A model generated the notes under the pieces. It saw nothing but the letters and a program-made list of their open reading frames with translations, was not told where the DNA came from and ran no database searches. A DNA stretch of 64,000 nucleotides, from positions 1 to 64,000 of the forward strand of contig JALKBU010000174.1 of assembly GCA_023091735.1 (NCBI GenBank). Direction: 5' to 3'. How positions within the stretch are numbered: position 1 is the first letter of the stretch; the number at the start of each line of letters is the position of its first letter. This document shows positions 1 to 10,820 of the stretch, in pieces. The translations under genes and the position numbers were made by a program. The stretch comes from Trichomonas tenax. Taxonomy: Eukaryota; Parabasalia; Trichomonadida; Trichomonadidae.

Positions 1-447
1 TTCGCAAAATATTTAATCTTAATTTGCAACCCTTACTTTTCATCCACACAGCATGCAAACAACATGAGTAATGATAATCCGTCAGTTAACATCAAAATAA
101 ATCAAGACATTTTTTTGATATAATATTAAATAATATATTTTTCATGCTTTATATATCCACAGCATTTCAGATGGGAAAATTTTTCATTTACCACCAAAAT
201 AAGACCTTAAATATTCATACTGGTGAAGAAAAATCGAGATGTTTGAGTAGACGTAAAAAATTCAGTGACGCCACTTCCATGAAAATTCACGCCTGTAATA
301 CAAATAGTGTTTGACACCCAAAAAATATTTAGGGGGAGTAACCCCACCCCTAAACATAATGAGTAGATAAAACTGTCAAAAGTGTCAAAAATTTTTCACA
401 AAAGTAAAGAAATTTTAAGAAGTTTACACATTTAGGTGAAAATCTAT
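1..447. other. Intergenic, upstream of the initiator-binding gene
   Basis: No coding region is visible. A short perfect stem (TTTAGGGG near 328-335 pairing with CCCCTAAA near 347-354) lies in the middle. The last 100 bases are rich in TGTCA/TGACA-type words close to the start codon of the next gene. Confidence 0.6.
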
Positions 448-457
448 AAAAGTGACA
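448..457 (+). promoter_or_regulatory. Possible core promoter motif AAAAGTGACA
   Basis: AAAAGTGACA ends 6 bases before the ATG at 464. Closely similar words sit just upstream of the starts at 3095, 9927 (minus), 39773 and 43711. Parabasalid genes have short 5' untranslated regions and an initiator next to the start codon, so this position is plausible. That it acts as a promoter is inference from recurrence within this window. Confidence 0.35.
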
Positions 458-463
458 TTAAAA

Positions 464-1087
464 ATGAAGCAAATCACAACAAGCGGCCCGGGGTCGAAAC
501 CAATGTACTGGGAGAATCTATCTGACAATGACAAGCTTGGCTATGAGAACCTGCAGAAAGATATCGCACACACGATTGCGATCTCGGGCCGCTCGAAATT
601 TTGTAAGAATTTTAAAGTGATTGTTGACAAGATCAAAGCGTACATTGTTCGCAATGATTCAGGGGACAAGAATAGATCACTTGCATGCGGTATTGCATGG
701 ATGAGTAGTTCACTTGCATTAAATACGCGCCAATTAACGACATTGATAGGAAAATGCAAGTTGTCAGTCAATGCTGGCTTCCAAAGCATGGGTTATGTTA
801 CAGTTCCAATGGAAGCAAACGATGCTATAGAGCTCACGGGAATTTTCCCGTTTTTACGTACATCAACATGTTTGACAAGACAGTGGACACTGAGAAAACT
901 ATCCTCTCAGGCCACTAAACCAGTTGAACAGGCACAAACGGTTTTATTTAAGTCTAATGTGGAAATCAAATCTTTTATTCCTGATCTTCATTTCAACTCC
1001 GAGGATAATCCATTCCGATTCACCGATTTCGTCGTTGAAGATGACTGGATTCAAGAAGAAGATCTTTTTTACACTGCCTTTTTCTGA
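464..1087 (+). CDS. Initiator-binding-domain protein (IBP39-like transcription factor)
   Basis: This protein of about 207 residues resembles the initiator-binding domain of trichomonad IBP39 proteins, which bind the initiator element of core promoters through a winged-helix fold. Seen in sequence: an N-terminal helical block (YWENLSDNDKLGYENLQ), then the family-like block DKNRSLACGIAW, NTRQLTTLIGKCKLSVN and GFQSMGY, which corresponds to the recognition-helix part of the family, followed by an FPFL block. The C-terminus is acidic and aromatic (EDDWIQEEDLFY), which could contact the transcription machinery. The open frame reaches back to a GTG at 452, but the ATG at 464 is taken as the start. 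It is short compared with full IBP39 (about 39 kDa), so it resembles the many single-domain paralogs. Nuclear location and DNA binding are inferred from family resemblance. Confidence 0.8.
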   Translation: MKQITTSGPGSKPMYWENLSDNDKLGYENLQKDIAHTIAISGRSKFCKNFKVIVDKIKAYIVRNDSGDKNRSLACGIAWMSSSLALNTRQLTTLIGKCKLSVNAGFQSMGYVTVPMEANDAIELTGIFPFLRTSTCLTRQWTLRKLSSQATKPVEQAQTVLFKSNVEIKSFIPDLHFNSEDNPFRFTDFVVEDDWIQEEDLFYTAFF

Positions 1088-2361
1088 TATTATTGTATTT
1101 TTTATACTATCCTTTTATAATACTAAAAAGGTAGGCTATCCTTTTACTTCATCTCTGATTCTTTCGTTTTCATTTTTTTCAAAATATTCTCCACCAATTA
1201 TTTTTTTGATGAAAATTTTTTCTCCGAAAACATGATTTTTGGAGTCTACAACCGATATAGACACCATTTCTCTCATCATCTTTTATTTCGACGATTTTAT
1301 TTAGTTTCCATCAATTTTGTTTGAAATTTAGATATACCATGATATATAGATTCCAAAAATCAAAGAATTTTTCGATTGAATATTTTGTGAGAAGACAAAA
1401 TCACACGGTTTTAGATTTTAGATTTTGAATGGTTTTTGATCTGTTCATTGAATATTTAAATCGTGATTTGTGTTTCGTTACGTTTTTTGTTGTGTTTTTA
1501 TTTTTCGATGCACACGTTTAAAATTCGACTTTTGTTATAATTCAATCAATTCTTACAATCAAACTTTTTTTATATCGGCAGTATCAATCTACGTAATTAT
1601 GCATGATTGCATTTGAAATATTTTCAGTTTCAATCAAAGTTATTTCTGATGTCTCCTCAATTTAATAAACTTGTCAAATTTAACCGCTCAAAAAAGAATC
1701 ATCATTATTTTGGGAGAATAACATATAGAGCTTATGTGTGAACACTTGGAATACTTTTTGTGGAAAAAAAGCTAAAAAAACATATTTGTGATTAGATTTA
1801 CCTATTTATCATCGACAACAACATATTTTACGTTATGAAAATGCTATACAATGGGAATATAATATATTATAATGAGTAAAGCACATCATGGCAAATCAAT
1901 GTTTTTGATGCAAGATATATCTAATATTTTAATGAAATATAGTTTTTGTTATCTAATTCTTTAATATATCATGCACAACATGATTTTGTACATTGAGGTT
2001 CAATAACTTCTCAAGAAGTTAATCCAGTGAGTTAAAAAACGAGTTTCGCCAACTTTGCGTATCAATTTTAGACAAGCCTGTCTCAATCAAATCATGATAT
2101 CGTTTATCAATGAGTTTAAATTCATAAAGCTAAATCCAGTAGTGGAATTATGGAATTTTGCATCTTCAAACACACACACAAAAAAAAAAAAAAAAACATT
2201 GATTATCTTTTGATTTTGATGCATTGATTTTACGGTTTTAAAACCAACCATGATTATCATCGGATGACATTGGAGATGTATAGACACTGCGTGATTTGCA
2301 TAATATTTTATGTTATTCATTCAAAAGTGTTTTTGTTCTATGAAAAGATTAATAATTAAAT
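1088..2361. other. Gene-free AT-rich spacer
   Basis: No convincing coding region on either strand. The only simple-sequence feature is a short CA run followed by a poly-A tract near 2171-2197. Confidence 0.6.
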
Positions 2362-2700
2362 ATGAAAACATTATCCTTGATTTTTGGCGTCAGCAAATTA
2401 AAAGAATATTTCTGCCACCATAGTATTGCTTTTGTGTCTTTAATGATGTGCTTAATTAGGGTAAAAAATGAGATTTTTAGCAATTTACAAAAAAATAATC
2501 GTCTCTTAGAAGATGAATTTTCAGGCGTTTTTGCATTTTACTAAGGTTCTTCCTAAACAACATCCTTTGGTTAATGAATAGCTTCTCCTTGAACATAATG
2601 TTTCCTTTTATTCAAATTATTTGCCATCATTCAATTTTCTTGGACAATCGCTTTGTATACTAAAAAATCAATACCTTGTATAATGTTTTAGAAAATGCTT
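2362..2700 (+). pseudogene. Possible decayed gene fragment
   Basis: An ATG at 2362 opens a 60-codon frame ending at 2544. Protein-like sequence then continues in another frame (LPKQHPLVNE, a stop, then SFYSNYLPSFNFLGQSLCIL). This composition and the single stop inside the second segment suggest an old coding sequence broken by a frameshift near 2540 and by stops. The family is not recognised; the style resembles trichomonad ankyrin-family leaders, but that is only an impression. Confidence 0.3.
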
Positions 2701-3094
2701 TATGGTTCCATCCTTATGCCTGTCACTTTTCATGTTAGTCGGCCCTTAATCAAAACTTTCAGTAAATTGATTATTTTGACACTTTTACTCCAGTTAAAAC
2801 TGATTGAAGCATCAATTGTCAGTGAATCATAATAAACAAACACTTATTCATCGGATTCTTTAACAATGATATTTTCCTCAAATTAAACAAAGGAGGCAAG
2901 AATAATAACAAAATTGAGTGTTATCTCAAAAAAGATATATTTTATGATGAGGCAATCATTGTAATACTATCCATATCAATAGGGGCGCACGATAAAATAG
3001 TTTATACCTTTCAGTTTTAACGAAATATTATTTTATGTTGAAAAAAATAAAATAAAAATAAAAGTCGAAAGAAAAAATTGACAAAAAAAAATTA
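2701..3094. other. Intergenic spacer
   Basis: No gene is seen. An AAAAATTGACA-like word ends about 12 bases before the start codon at 3095. Confidence 0.55.
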
Positions 3095-3514
3095 ATGACG
3101 CAACCAAATGTTGATATCATAATGAAGAAACTCGACGCAATTATTCAGAGGTCGACAAATTTAAATGAGAAGTTGGACAGAATAGAATCAGCAAAAAAGA
3201 AAAAGAATCCAGACAATTTTATTTCTTCAACAGCAACGCCGAGTTATTCTCCTCGCAAAACGATTCCTTCAACAAAAAGACAGGAAACATATTCTGCTTC
3301 AACATATGAAACAACAAAATCTCCTGTTCCAAGAAAATATATTCCGCAAAGTACGAAATTCATCGAAGAAAAGGAAGAAAAACCAGATAATCACGATATA
3401 TTACTCGAAATATACAAATCAATCAAAGACTTGAGAGTTCAAGTGGCCAAAATCGCGAAATCTCAAGTTGATATGAGAGCTGAGATCCAATCACTTAAGT
3501 ATCAAAGAAAGTGA
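3095..3514 (+). CDS. Small coiled-coil hypothetical protein
   Basis: Predicted 139-residue basic protein. Residues 1-35 form a heptad-like helix (IIMKKLDAIIQRSTNLNEKL). The middle, about 40-95, is low-complexity Ser/Thr/Pro-rich (SPRK, SPVPRK) and looks disordered and phosphorylatable. The C-terminal 40 residues form a second helical segment (ILLEIYKSIKDLRVQVAKIA). There is no signal peptide or membrane segment. It may be a cytoskeletal or adaptor protein, but no family is recognised. The start is the first ATG and sits just downstream of a TGACA motif. Confidence 0.6.
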   Translation: MTQPNVDIIMKKLDAIIQRSTNLNEKLDRIESAKKKKNPDNFISSTATPSYSPRKTIPSTKRQETYSASTYETTKSPVPRKYIPQSTKFIEEKEEKPDNHDILLEIYKSIKDLRVQVAKIAKSQVDMRAEIQSLKYQRK

Positions 3515-4031
3515 CGCATGTTTTTTTTGTTTTAATCCTAATAATAGCTACATATTATTGAATTCTTTTCGATTTATTTTTATTATTTCAAACTGAGCTT
3601 CAAAAAGATGTAATCAGATTAGAAATTACCAATACATATCAAAATTAGCTCATTTTCATGAATACACAAAAATAACATAATTTATATTTTGAAAATTCAT
3701 GAATCGAAAAATCTCTCATTCCGTGTGAATACGAGCGACGGGAAATTTATTATCGAGAAGTATAAGAAGGATATAAACAAATTATATCTTTTCGATGACG
3801 CAGAGAAAGATGAGAGTTTTATACGCACATTAACAGTTTGTGGCGCACATCCTGTCGAATTTTCGACAACAACACAACCGAAAAACTATGGAATGTGGAA
3901 AATGATGATGTAAAATTTGTTTGTGGGTCAGCTCTATAAACTTATGAGAGATTTACAAAGTCCGATGTAGGTGTGAAACCATTACTGTAATTGAATTCTC
4001 CAAATTGATAGCTTAAATTTGACAGGAAGTA
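3515..4031. other. Spacer with a possible coding relic
   Basis: Around 3710-3913 a frame with less AT-biased codons reads FRVNTSDGKFIIEKYKKD and ends in a TAA at about 3911. It has no ATG start, only a TTG at 3689. It may be the broken end of an old gene. The rest shows nothing. Confidence 0.35.
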
Positions 4032-4910
4032 TTACATCTTGATTTGATTCAACCGTGATTCCTCTAGAAGTACGAACATCAAAGTGATTAACATTGATAA
4101 TAGATATTGGGTTATAATAAATTTGTTGTTGATAAACAGGGGAGGATACTTCAATGGAATTAACAGAAAAATATAATTCATATGATCCACTTCTAGTATA
4201 TTGAATGTATTGAAATTGTAATTGATTTTCCGCGCTTTTCCGTTTGAAATAAATTTTTCTTCCAGAACATTTTCTTTCCTTCCACTACGGCTTTCAAGAA
4301 ATACATAAAAAGTGTATTCTGGTTCTAAATCATATGTTAGGACAATAAATTGAAAGGATGTATTAGGATACATGATTTCATGTTGCATATATTCATTGAT
4401 AAGTGGTGAAATAATCATATGTTTGCGTTTTTGTGATGAGCTGTTAATTTCATGATAAAAAATTTGAGAACATTCACCATTACTAATTGACAACAAAGAA
4501 ATGGAAGTGTTATATACTCCTTCTGGAATATGAAATTCACCATACCATCCATATTCAGCTGTCGGGATTTCGAAAATTCGATCTGTAATATTACCGTTAA
4601 TGTTAAAATAAATTTCCATAGTATATTCATTGAAAGTGACACTCAAGAAATGCTCGCCATTTCCTGTGACGGAAATTCTTAACTTAACATTTCCGCCATA
4701 AGGGATATCTCTTATTGGGGGACTCAATAGCAGGAGAATTGGCTTATCGAATGCAGCTGACCTCTTGAAATTTAAGTTAATTTCATTAGATCTGAGTCCT
4801 TAATTGCTCATGGCAAAGAAATAGTAATCACTTTCAATATATAAAGTCATTGTGACTGGAATTGCAAACTAGTTGCATTCATATGATACATAATCATGGA
4901 TCAATTTTTG
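4032..4910 (-). pseudogene. Decayed surface or membrane protein fragment
   Basis: An open frame of about 230 codons ends at 4032 but begins at a TTG near 4727, not an ATG. Upstream, protein-like sequence continues in the same frame through in-frame stops TAA at 4800-4802 and TAG at 4869-4871. The readable part is rich in aromatic residues and beta-prone stretches (GNVKLRISVTGNGEHFLSV, YGWYGEFHIPEGVYNTSISL), like the ectodomains of trichomonad surface proteins. A hydrophobic stretch near the C-terminus (IITQYLLSMLITLMFVLL) could be a transmembrane anchor followed by a very short tail. The best reading is the 3' end of a larger gene that has lost its 5' end. No specific family is named. Confidence 0.5.
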
Positions 4911-5130
4911 AATTGCATAAAATAATCGTTCGTTTGAAATATTTCAAATTTTAACTTAATATATGGTCTATAAATATATATTAAAATTGTTGTTATAATT
5001 GAATACCTCATTGAAAACTAAAAAAATGGTTACCATATGATTCTCATTTTAAAACTATATGTTTTATAAAATGATAGTTGAACTTTTTTCAGTGGACCTG
5101 TTTTTATAACGTTCTATTTTGTGAAAATTT
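4911..5130. other. Intergenic spacer
   Basis: AT-rich, with no gene seen. It adjoins the dispersed repeat at 5131-5208. Confidence 0.5.
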
Positions 5131-5208
5131 GACAATTTACAGGCGCGAAAACATACAAAAAAATGTTGAAAAATTGCTATTATAGGATCAGATCATTATT
5201 TTCACTTC
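5131..5208 (-). repeat. Dispersed repeat copy, partner at 63149-63224
   Basis: The reverse complement of this ~78-bp stretch matches 63149-63224: both contain GAAGTGAAAATAAT, then GATCCTATAATAGCA, then a CGACATTTTTT-like run and a CGCGCC/CGCGCCC core before GTAAAT(T)GTC. Identity by eye is roughly 80%. The distant copy lies directly beside a truncated Maverick-type ATPase. Confidence 0.65.
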
Positions 5209-5696
5209 TAATGTACGACGAAAGATCCCATCGTCCTGCTTTCTAGCGTACGATGAAAGATGTGATCATATTTTCAATTAATCCAAATTCGAAGAAAAAA
5301 AGTCTTGATTTGCAACGCAACCACTTATGAATTGATTCCAGAATTTCACCTATATTGGTTGATGCTGCTTATCATAGCTTAATTACCAGAAAGTATTCTT
5401 ATAATATTTTTTTCCAAATTTGATATTGCATTTATAGGTTATGAAGCCAATGTATTGAGATTTCTGATCTTCCGTTATATTTTTTGTTGCACATTTACTT
5501 GTTGATCATCAAAATAAATGCATCCCAATATTGAGACAATATCATTGACTTTAAAGCAATAAATATTTGAAATCGATGTTAGCATATTGTTGTTTCAAAA
5601 ATTATACAATGAGTATTGTTAACAAATGCGCTAGGATTGATACAAAACAAAATTATTTTAATTACAATAACAACAAAAATAATAATCGAATAATTA
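5209..5696. other. Intergenic spacer
   Basis: GTACGACGAAAGATC near 5214 is partly repeated as GTACGATGAAAGATG near 5247. No gene is seen otherwise. Confidence 0.5.
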
Positions 5697-7121
5697 TTAA
5701 ACTTTCGAGCCTTTTGTGAGTGCTGACCTTCTCTTAGCTGCTGCTTTGCCTAATGGCTTAATTGTGATCTTTGGATTCCTTGCAACACATTTGTAGACGT
5801 TATATCTCTTTGTAGTTCTTGGAGTGATTGTTGACTCGGGAGGAGCTGAAGCAGGAGACTGTGGTGGAAGAGGAGGCAACGGCTTTCTCTTCTTGAGCTC
5901 CACCAAGCTGCTTCTAAGCTTGACAAGGCGATTTTCGATTGTTTCTTTCTTTATTTTTTGTTCTCTTTCAATGTCATTTATTTCTCTCTGTGCAAGTTCA
6001 TCAAAAGCTTGCAACTCTCTCTGATGCTTCAAGAGAAGTCTGTCTTGCTCTCTCGCCATCGATTGCTCTGCCTTTTCTTGAGCAGACTCTGACTCTGAAA
6101 CTTCCAATAACTCAATTCTTTGTCTCGTCTCTTCAGCACCTAAAAAGTCGCGTCCGCCAACTAAAGCTCTTTCAACAGTCCTCAGCTTCATCAATTCGTT
6201 CGATGGCTTAGCAAATCTCTTCAAGAAGTCTTCGTTATTCCATCTTTGCTCGAAATCATCCAATTCTGTGATTTGATGTGTTTTAAGCATATTTCTCTTT
6301 TCCTGGGTGGTCTTCATCTTACGTTTGATCATGTCCTCTGTCTCCTTAAGTGTTTCCGCGAGGTTTTGCTCTGCTTCTTGAATCTTTTCTTCATAATTTT
6401 GAATTCTTTCTAAATGCGCTGATTCTGAGTCTTCAGCAACAATTCCGCTTGTGATTTTCTGGATATCATCTTGTGCTTCTTTGGCTTCACTGTATTTCAA
6501 CTTTACTAAAGCGTTAACTTTCTGTCGTTCGAGATATTGAAGAACTTTTTGTCTTAAATGAAACACCGGCAGTGCTCCCTTCTCACGGAACGCCTGCAAT
6601 GCTTTTGTGACGTTATCCAAGTCTTTTGCTGGCGTTTCAAGTGGTTGAAGTGTATTTAAGTCAATAGTCATGTTTTGGGCACATTCAGGAATGAGATTGA
6701 CATCATCAATGACTTTGAAACCAGCAACACCGTAATCTTCATCGATATCGCCCGGGGATTCAAAATTCGATTTAACAGGTTCGTTTTGAGACATTTTGTC
6801 AACTGTATCTGGAACATTTTCTTCATCGTTATCGTTAGTTTCCTCATTTTCTGTTTTTTCATCATTATTTTGCTCATTTTGTGTATTTTCTACGTTAACG
6901 TTTTCATTTTCCGGTTTCTCCTCGCTTTGCAGATTTTCGTTCTCCTGTTGGTCATTATTTTGATTTTCTTCCGCTGTTTCTTGATTTTCGTTTTCCATAT
7001 TTTGATTTTCTTCGGCAGCTTCATCGCGGTTTTCGTGGTCCAGTCTTTCGTTGCTCAGCTCCTTCGCGAGAGCGTCCGAAACGCCGGTGAGGGAGTAAAA
7101 ATCGCCACCATCGGCATTCAT
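5697..7121 (-). CDS. Acidic coiled-coil protein, trichomonad hypothetical
   Basis: Predicted 474-residue protein in three parts. Residues about 20-125 are a low-complexity Asn/Glu/Gln-rich acidic region with repeats of ENEN, EENQN and NDEE. Residues about 150-400 form long coiled coils rich in Glu, Lys, Arg and Gln, with a conserved-looking block DDFEQRWNNEDFLKRFAKPS, then LMKLRTVERALV and an FLGAEETRQRIELLE segment. The C-terminus holds a proline patch (KPLPPLPPQSPASAPP) and a very basic end (KPLGKAAAKRRSALTKGSKV). The F..RW..F...FAKPS..L..LR block is, to my knowledge, shared by a group of coiled-coil proteins common in trichomonads whose function is unknown. A structural or cytoskeletal role is plausible. 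There is no signal or membrane segment. Confidence 0.75.
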   Translation of the reverse strand: MNADGGDFYSLTGVSDALAKELSNERLDHENRDEAAEENQNMENENQETAEENQNNDQQENENLQSEEKPENENVNVENTQNEQNNDEKTENEETNDNDEENVPDTVDKMSQNEPVKSNFESPGDIDEDYGVAGFKVIDDVNLIPECAQNMTIDLNTLQPLETPAKDLDNVTKALQAFREKGALPVFHLRQKVLQYLERQKVNALVKLKYSEAKEAQDDIQKITSGIVAEDSESAHLERIQNYEEKIQEAEQNLAETLKETEDMIKRKMKTTQEKRNMLKTHQITELDDFEQRWNNEDFLKRFAKPSNELMKLRTVERALVGGRDFLGAEETRQRIELLEVSESESAQEKAEQSMAREQDRLLLKHQRELQAFDELAQREINDIEREQKIKKETIENRLVKLRSSLVELKKRKPLPPLPPQSPASAPPESTITPRTTKRYNVYKCVARNPKITIKPLGKAAAKRRSALTKGSKV

Positions 7122-8469
7122 TCAATTTCTTACACGAAATAACGAATATTATCTATGACATATCTTTATTGGAATTTTTACAGCGAACTTCGATATATCT
7201 CAGGGAACTTTAATACCTTTCAGTATAAGTGTCCATCCATGACTGTATAGATTGAAGCAGAATCACTGTTTGATTATGTTGAATAAATTATCTTTTCGAA
7301 TCTAATATTAAAATGGATATTGATAACGAATACGGTAACCACATACTCGAAAATCAAAAAACATTAGGACCAAATACCATTTTATTGACTGCAGTTTTGA
7401 AATTCAAAATGTATCTCGAGAAGTTGTGTTAGCCAAGCCATGGTAATCGAATATCTTAATCTTTGGGCTAGTGGCTTTCCAATATTTCAAAGTTATAAAA
7501 ATAGCAACTGAAGATTTTTTTATATATGTGATAATTAAATGAAATATCATAACATATATTAAATGATATAAAATGCATGGTTACTTTAAAGTTTGGACAA
7601 AATTTGCTTTTTTGTGTAAATTGAATATATTTTCAACAAAAATGAGATTCACGCCTAACTAAATGTATAATAATATTTAGCTCTATGTTGTTGATGATTA
7701 TATCATTATGTTAAAATATTAATATAATCCAATTCAATGATAAAAAGCATTTTATTAGCCCGAAAGGATTTTTGAAAATAAGGTTAAGGGTGTTACAGCC
7801 TTTTGAATTATTAACAGCTATATCATTTTGATTTAAAACCATTACAGTTTTGTCCGCTGTGTCATGAAACTCTCTGGAGACTTAATATTTCATTATATAT
7901 CGATATATAAAACTCATCGACTTTCTATTATTTGTATTTAATGGATTGCTGTATGCCAATATCTTCTATACATTGTATGTCATCGATATCTAAGTCTGAT
8001 AATGGTGCTTGTTGATGTCTATTTAATCTTTCGAATTTGAAATTGTTGTCATTGCATGTATATGTATTGTTGCAATGTTCACTGTCTATATCTCCCTTTG
8101 TTTAGCTTGTTAATGCATAAAACATAAAATGAACATTTTGATAGATTTAACTTTTACTTATTATATAACCACACAGCAATAACATAATTGCACACATCCT
8201 ATATGATATAATTTATACGAGAACATAGGTCCAACACATTATATTGTGAGTCAATACATAATTTTCAATTTTCTTATTATTTTTATATTTTGTAAACTCT
8301 ATATTTGTGAAATATCTATTGAAGATAGATGACTTGCATCAAAATGAGATTTGCAACAAAATATAGCAAAATAAAAAATGATTCAAAATATGGACGTATT
8401 TACATTAGATATAATAATAACAACAACATATATTTAAATACAGAAAATTAAATAAAGATGATCAATAAG
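7122..8469. other. Gene-free AT-rich spacer
   Basis: 1.35 kb between two minus-strand genes. I see no coding region, tandem array or strong hairpin. Confidence 0.6.
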
Positions 8470-9927
8470 TTAATTCATTAAAGGATCAAGATGAGATTTG
8501 ATTGCGACCTTATTTATCTCAGGCATTTGCATGTTCTTCATCAAAGCAAAGTAATCGTTGAGATTATTGATTGTTAACTTCGGCGCATCATTTGGAATAT
8601 GATAATATTCTGTTTTTGTGATACGTGCCCAGCTATTTGATAACACACAGTCTGAGAATCCATTTTGTTGATATTCGACAATGTAAGAACCTGGATTTAA
8701 GAAAACTGAATATGCAAGATTTTGAATATTTGTGCCAATTAATATCTTACACTTAGAAACGATTCTAGTTATTGTTTCAAGTGGTAAATCATGATATATA
8801 ACACTTATTTTTGCATTTGGATAAAATTCTTTCAATATTGGCACCAAATGCTCTAATTCACGTACAACTGCTATGTGACCTTTCTTTGATTGCTTCATTT
8901 CATAACTTGCACGGATTTTATCAACGATTTCTGGATTAATTTTGAATATATCTTCGAAATGTGGAGATTGTTTGAGGAAATCGAAGTTTGAATAGTTTGC
9001 GTTGTATTTTGTGGATTCAGAACTTCCGAGAACAACACCATAATCATAACAAACCTTATCTCCTGACATTCTAATTTTTCCATTATAGATTTTTTGTACA
9101 ACATCCAATAAACCTGTTTGATTCTTAGTTAGGACAACCTGCTGATTTGGGATTGTTTCTGGTGATGCGTAATAAGCCAAAGGAATCATAAGATCGTAAA
9201 TCATTTCATATCCTAACTTAGGAGTGTGATCAATCATAATAAGTGTTGGTTCTATTCTTCTTGAACCTTGAAGGAATGTAATATTGTAGAAATCAGCGTA
9301 AGATTTAGCTCCGTAGTTGTTATGATTCAAAATAATTGAAGATGAGTTAGAAGTGTAAATTCTTGTTGGATTCACTTTACTTGATATGAACAATGTTATT
9401 GATTCATGCTCCCAGCAGCTATTTCCTAAGTAAATTGTCGATAATGGCTGATCAAGGATTCTCGTCCATCCCATCGAATAAATTTCAGGAATTTCGATTT
9501 TTATGCTCTGCGTAGATAACGTATATTTACCGCATTGCATCGTAATAATTGATGTTCCTGCGAAAGGATGTAAAACATTGAAAAATATCGATGAAACTTG
9601 ACTTGTAGTATCCCAAAAGTTTGTCATATTGTAAGACGCGAAAATTACTCCTGTATAAGCGTTAATTTGAATCATGCTCATCGCAGATTCAGTCGGAAAT
9701 TGATGAAACTTGTCTACATCGACCCAAAACGATATTCTGGAGTTATAATTCGAGAAATTGGAGAGTTTTATCATTGGGCAATCGAAAACATAATTTTGAT
9801 TTGTCGTAGGAAGAGAAGGAGGGTCATTATCTAACGCCAATTGACTGACAGCGAATAAAATCGCAATAAAAAGGACAACAGTGGTCGCGGAATAATATCG
9901 AAGCCAATAATCGAAATATTTCATCAT
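8470..9927 (-). CDS. Type II membrane glycosyltransferase, GT61-like
   Basis: Predicted 485-residue protein. It begins with a short cytoplasmic segment and one signal-anchor helix (about residues 15-31, ATTVVLFIAILFAVSQL), giving the type II topology of Golgi glycosyltransferases. The luminal part has several NxS/T sites. Toward the C-terminus the block CKILIGTNIQNLAYSVFLNP followed by GSYIVEYQQNG resembles the GT61 (DUF563) signature, in which a G-x-x-G-like loop is followed by a hydrophobic helix and an acidic 'E' after the PG turn. The usual HGA of that motif is not clearly kept (TNIQN), so donor and linkage cannot be given. Length fits the family. The start is the first of two adjacent ATGs; a TGACA word lies 12 bases upstream of it on this strand. 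Confidence 0.6.
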   Translation of the reverse strand: MMKYFDYWLRYYSATTVVLFIAILFAVSQLALDNDPPSLPTTNQNYVFDCPMIKLSNFSNYNSRISFWVDVDKFHQFPTESAMSMIQINAYTGVIFASYNMTNFWDTTSQVSSIFFNVLHPFAGTSIITMQCGKYTLSTQSIKIEIPEIYSMGWTRILDQPLSTIYLGNSCWEHESITLFISSKVNPTRIYTSNSSSIILNHNNYGAKSYADFYNITFLQGSRRIEPTLIMIDHTPKLGYEMIYDLMIPLAYYASPETIPNQQVVLTKNQTGLLDVVQKIYNGKIRMSGDKVCYDYGVVLGSSESTKYNANYSNFDFLKQSPHFEDIFKINPEIVDKIRASYEMKQSKKGHIAVVRELEHLVPILKEFYPNAKISVIYHDLPLETITRIVSKCKILIGTNIQNLAYSVFLNPGSYIVEYQQNGFSDCVLSNSWARITKTEYYHIPNDAPKLTINNLNDYFALMKNMQMPEINKVAIKSHLDPLMN

Positions 9928-10397
9928 TTTGTTGATTTTGTCATGTAATGTTTACATGTCAAAAATACTTATTGAATTGAATCATTGATGAATCTTAACT
10001 CTTAATACAATATTTAATATATACTAGTCCTAAAAATCATTATATTATAAGTATTTTCTATCTTTCACATTCACTGATTAATTTCAATTTGATGAAACAT
10101 TCTCATTTGATTTTGAGATTAATTTAATTTTATAAACTGAATATGCTCATCAAGGAAAAATGTTATTTATAAAAAGTTAAATATGTAATAATTTTTTCAA
10201 TATATTCATGTTTTAGTTAAAGATATGTATTTTGAGATTATTTTCACATGCGGCGATGTTATTATATCAAAAAGTTGATCCAAGAAACCATTATTTTGGA
10301 AATGAATCCATGAATTCGTTTATCTATGTATTTCTTGTTAAATCTTGGGCATTTATAAGAGCAGCGTGAAGGAGCTGCATCTTGAAATAGTGATATG
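9928..10397. other. Intergenic spacer
   Basis: AT-rich, with no gene seen. It contains TGTCAT/ACATGTCA words near 9939-9962, just upstream of the minus-strand glycosyltransferase. Confidence 0.5.
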
Positions 10398-10820
10398 TTA
10401 TGTGGATCCAAAAACAATCCACATTGCATTTAATTGATGTATCAAAAATTCAGATTTGCCAATAAATTCAATAGAATCAATTACATTGATAGAAGAAAGT
10501 CTTGAACAGAATCGAAAAGCTGATGTGCTAATCATTACAAATCTATGTGGAAACGCAATCTTTAACAAAGATTCGCAATATTTAAAAGCTGAATCCCCTA
10601 TAACTCTCAAATTACTTGGAAAGGAGATTTCAAATATACTTCTACATTCACTAAAAACTGATGCATTTATAGTATCGATGCTATTCATTGGAAATATAAC
10701 TTTTGTAATTTTTTGGGAAAAGTGACTCTCTATTTCAATACCGCAAATGGGGATTTTGAGAGTCATTTGCCGCAAAAATGGGCATTTCGCAGTTTTATTG
10801 CTTGTAATGTAATAAATCAA
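10398..10820 (-). pseudogene. BspA-like TpLRR fragment
   Basis: A 140-codon frame contains TpLRR repeats of the BspA type: FPMNSIDTINASVFSECRSI, then FPSNLRVIGDSAFKYCESL, then FPHRFVMISTSAFRFCSRL. Each shows the I-x-x-x-A/V-F-x-x-C-x-x-L pattern. The leader (MTLKIPICGIEIESHF) lacks a signal peptide and there is no C-terminal membrane anchor, so this is a piece of a larger surface protein. A second LRR fragment lies at 11319-12220 on the same strand. The two may be parts of one gene separated by the GC-richer block and the inverted repeat between them. Confidence 0.6.

Noticed and set aside
6675..7142. 155-codon plus-strand frame with many hydrophobic residues
   Set aside because: It is the complement of the Asn/Glu-rich region of the coiled-coil gene, which reads as Phe/Ile/Leu on the other strand.
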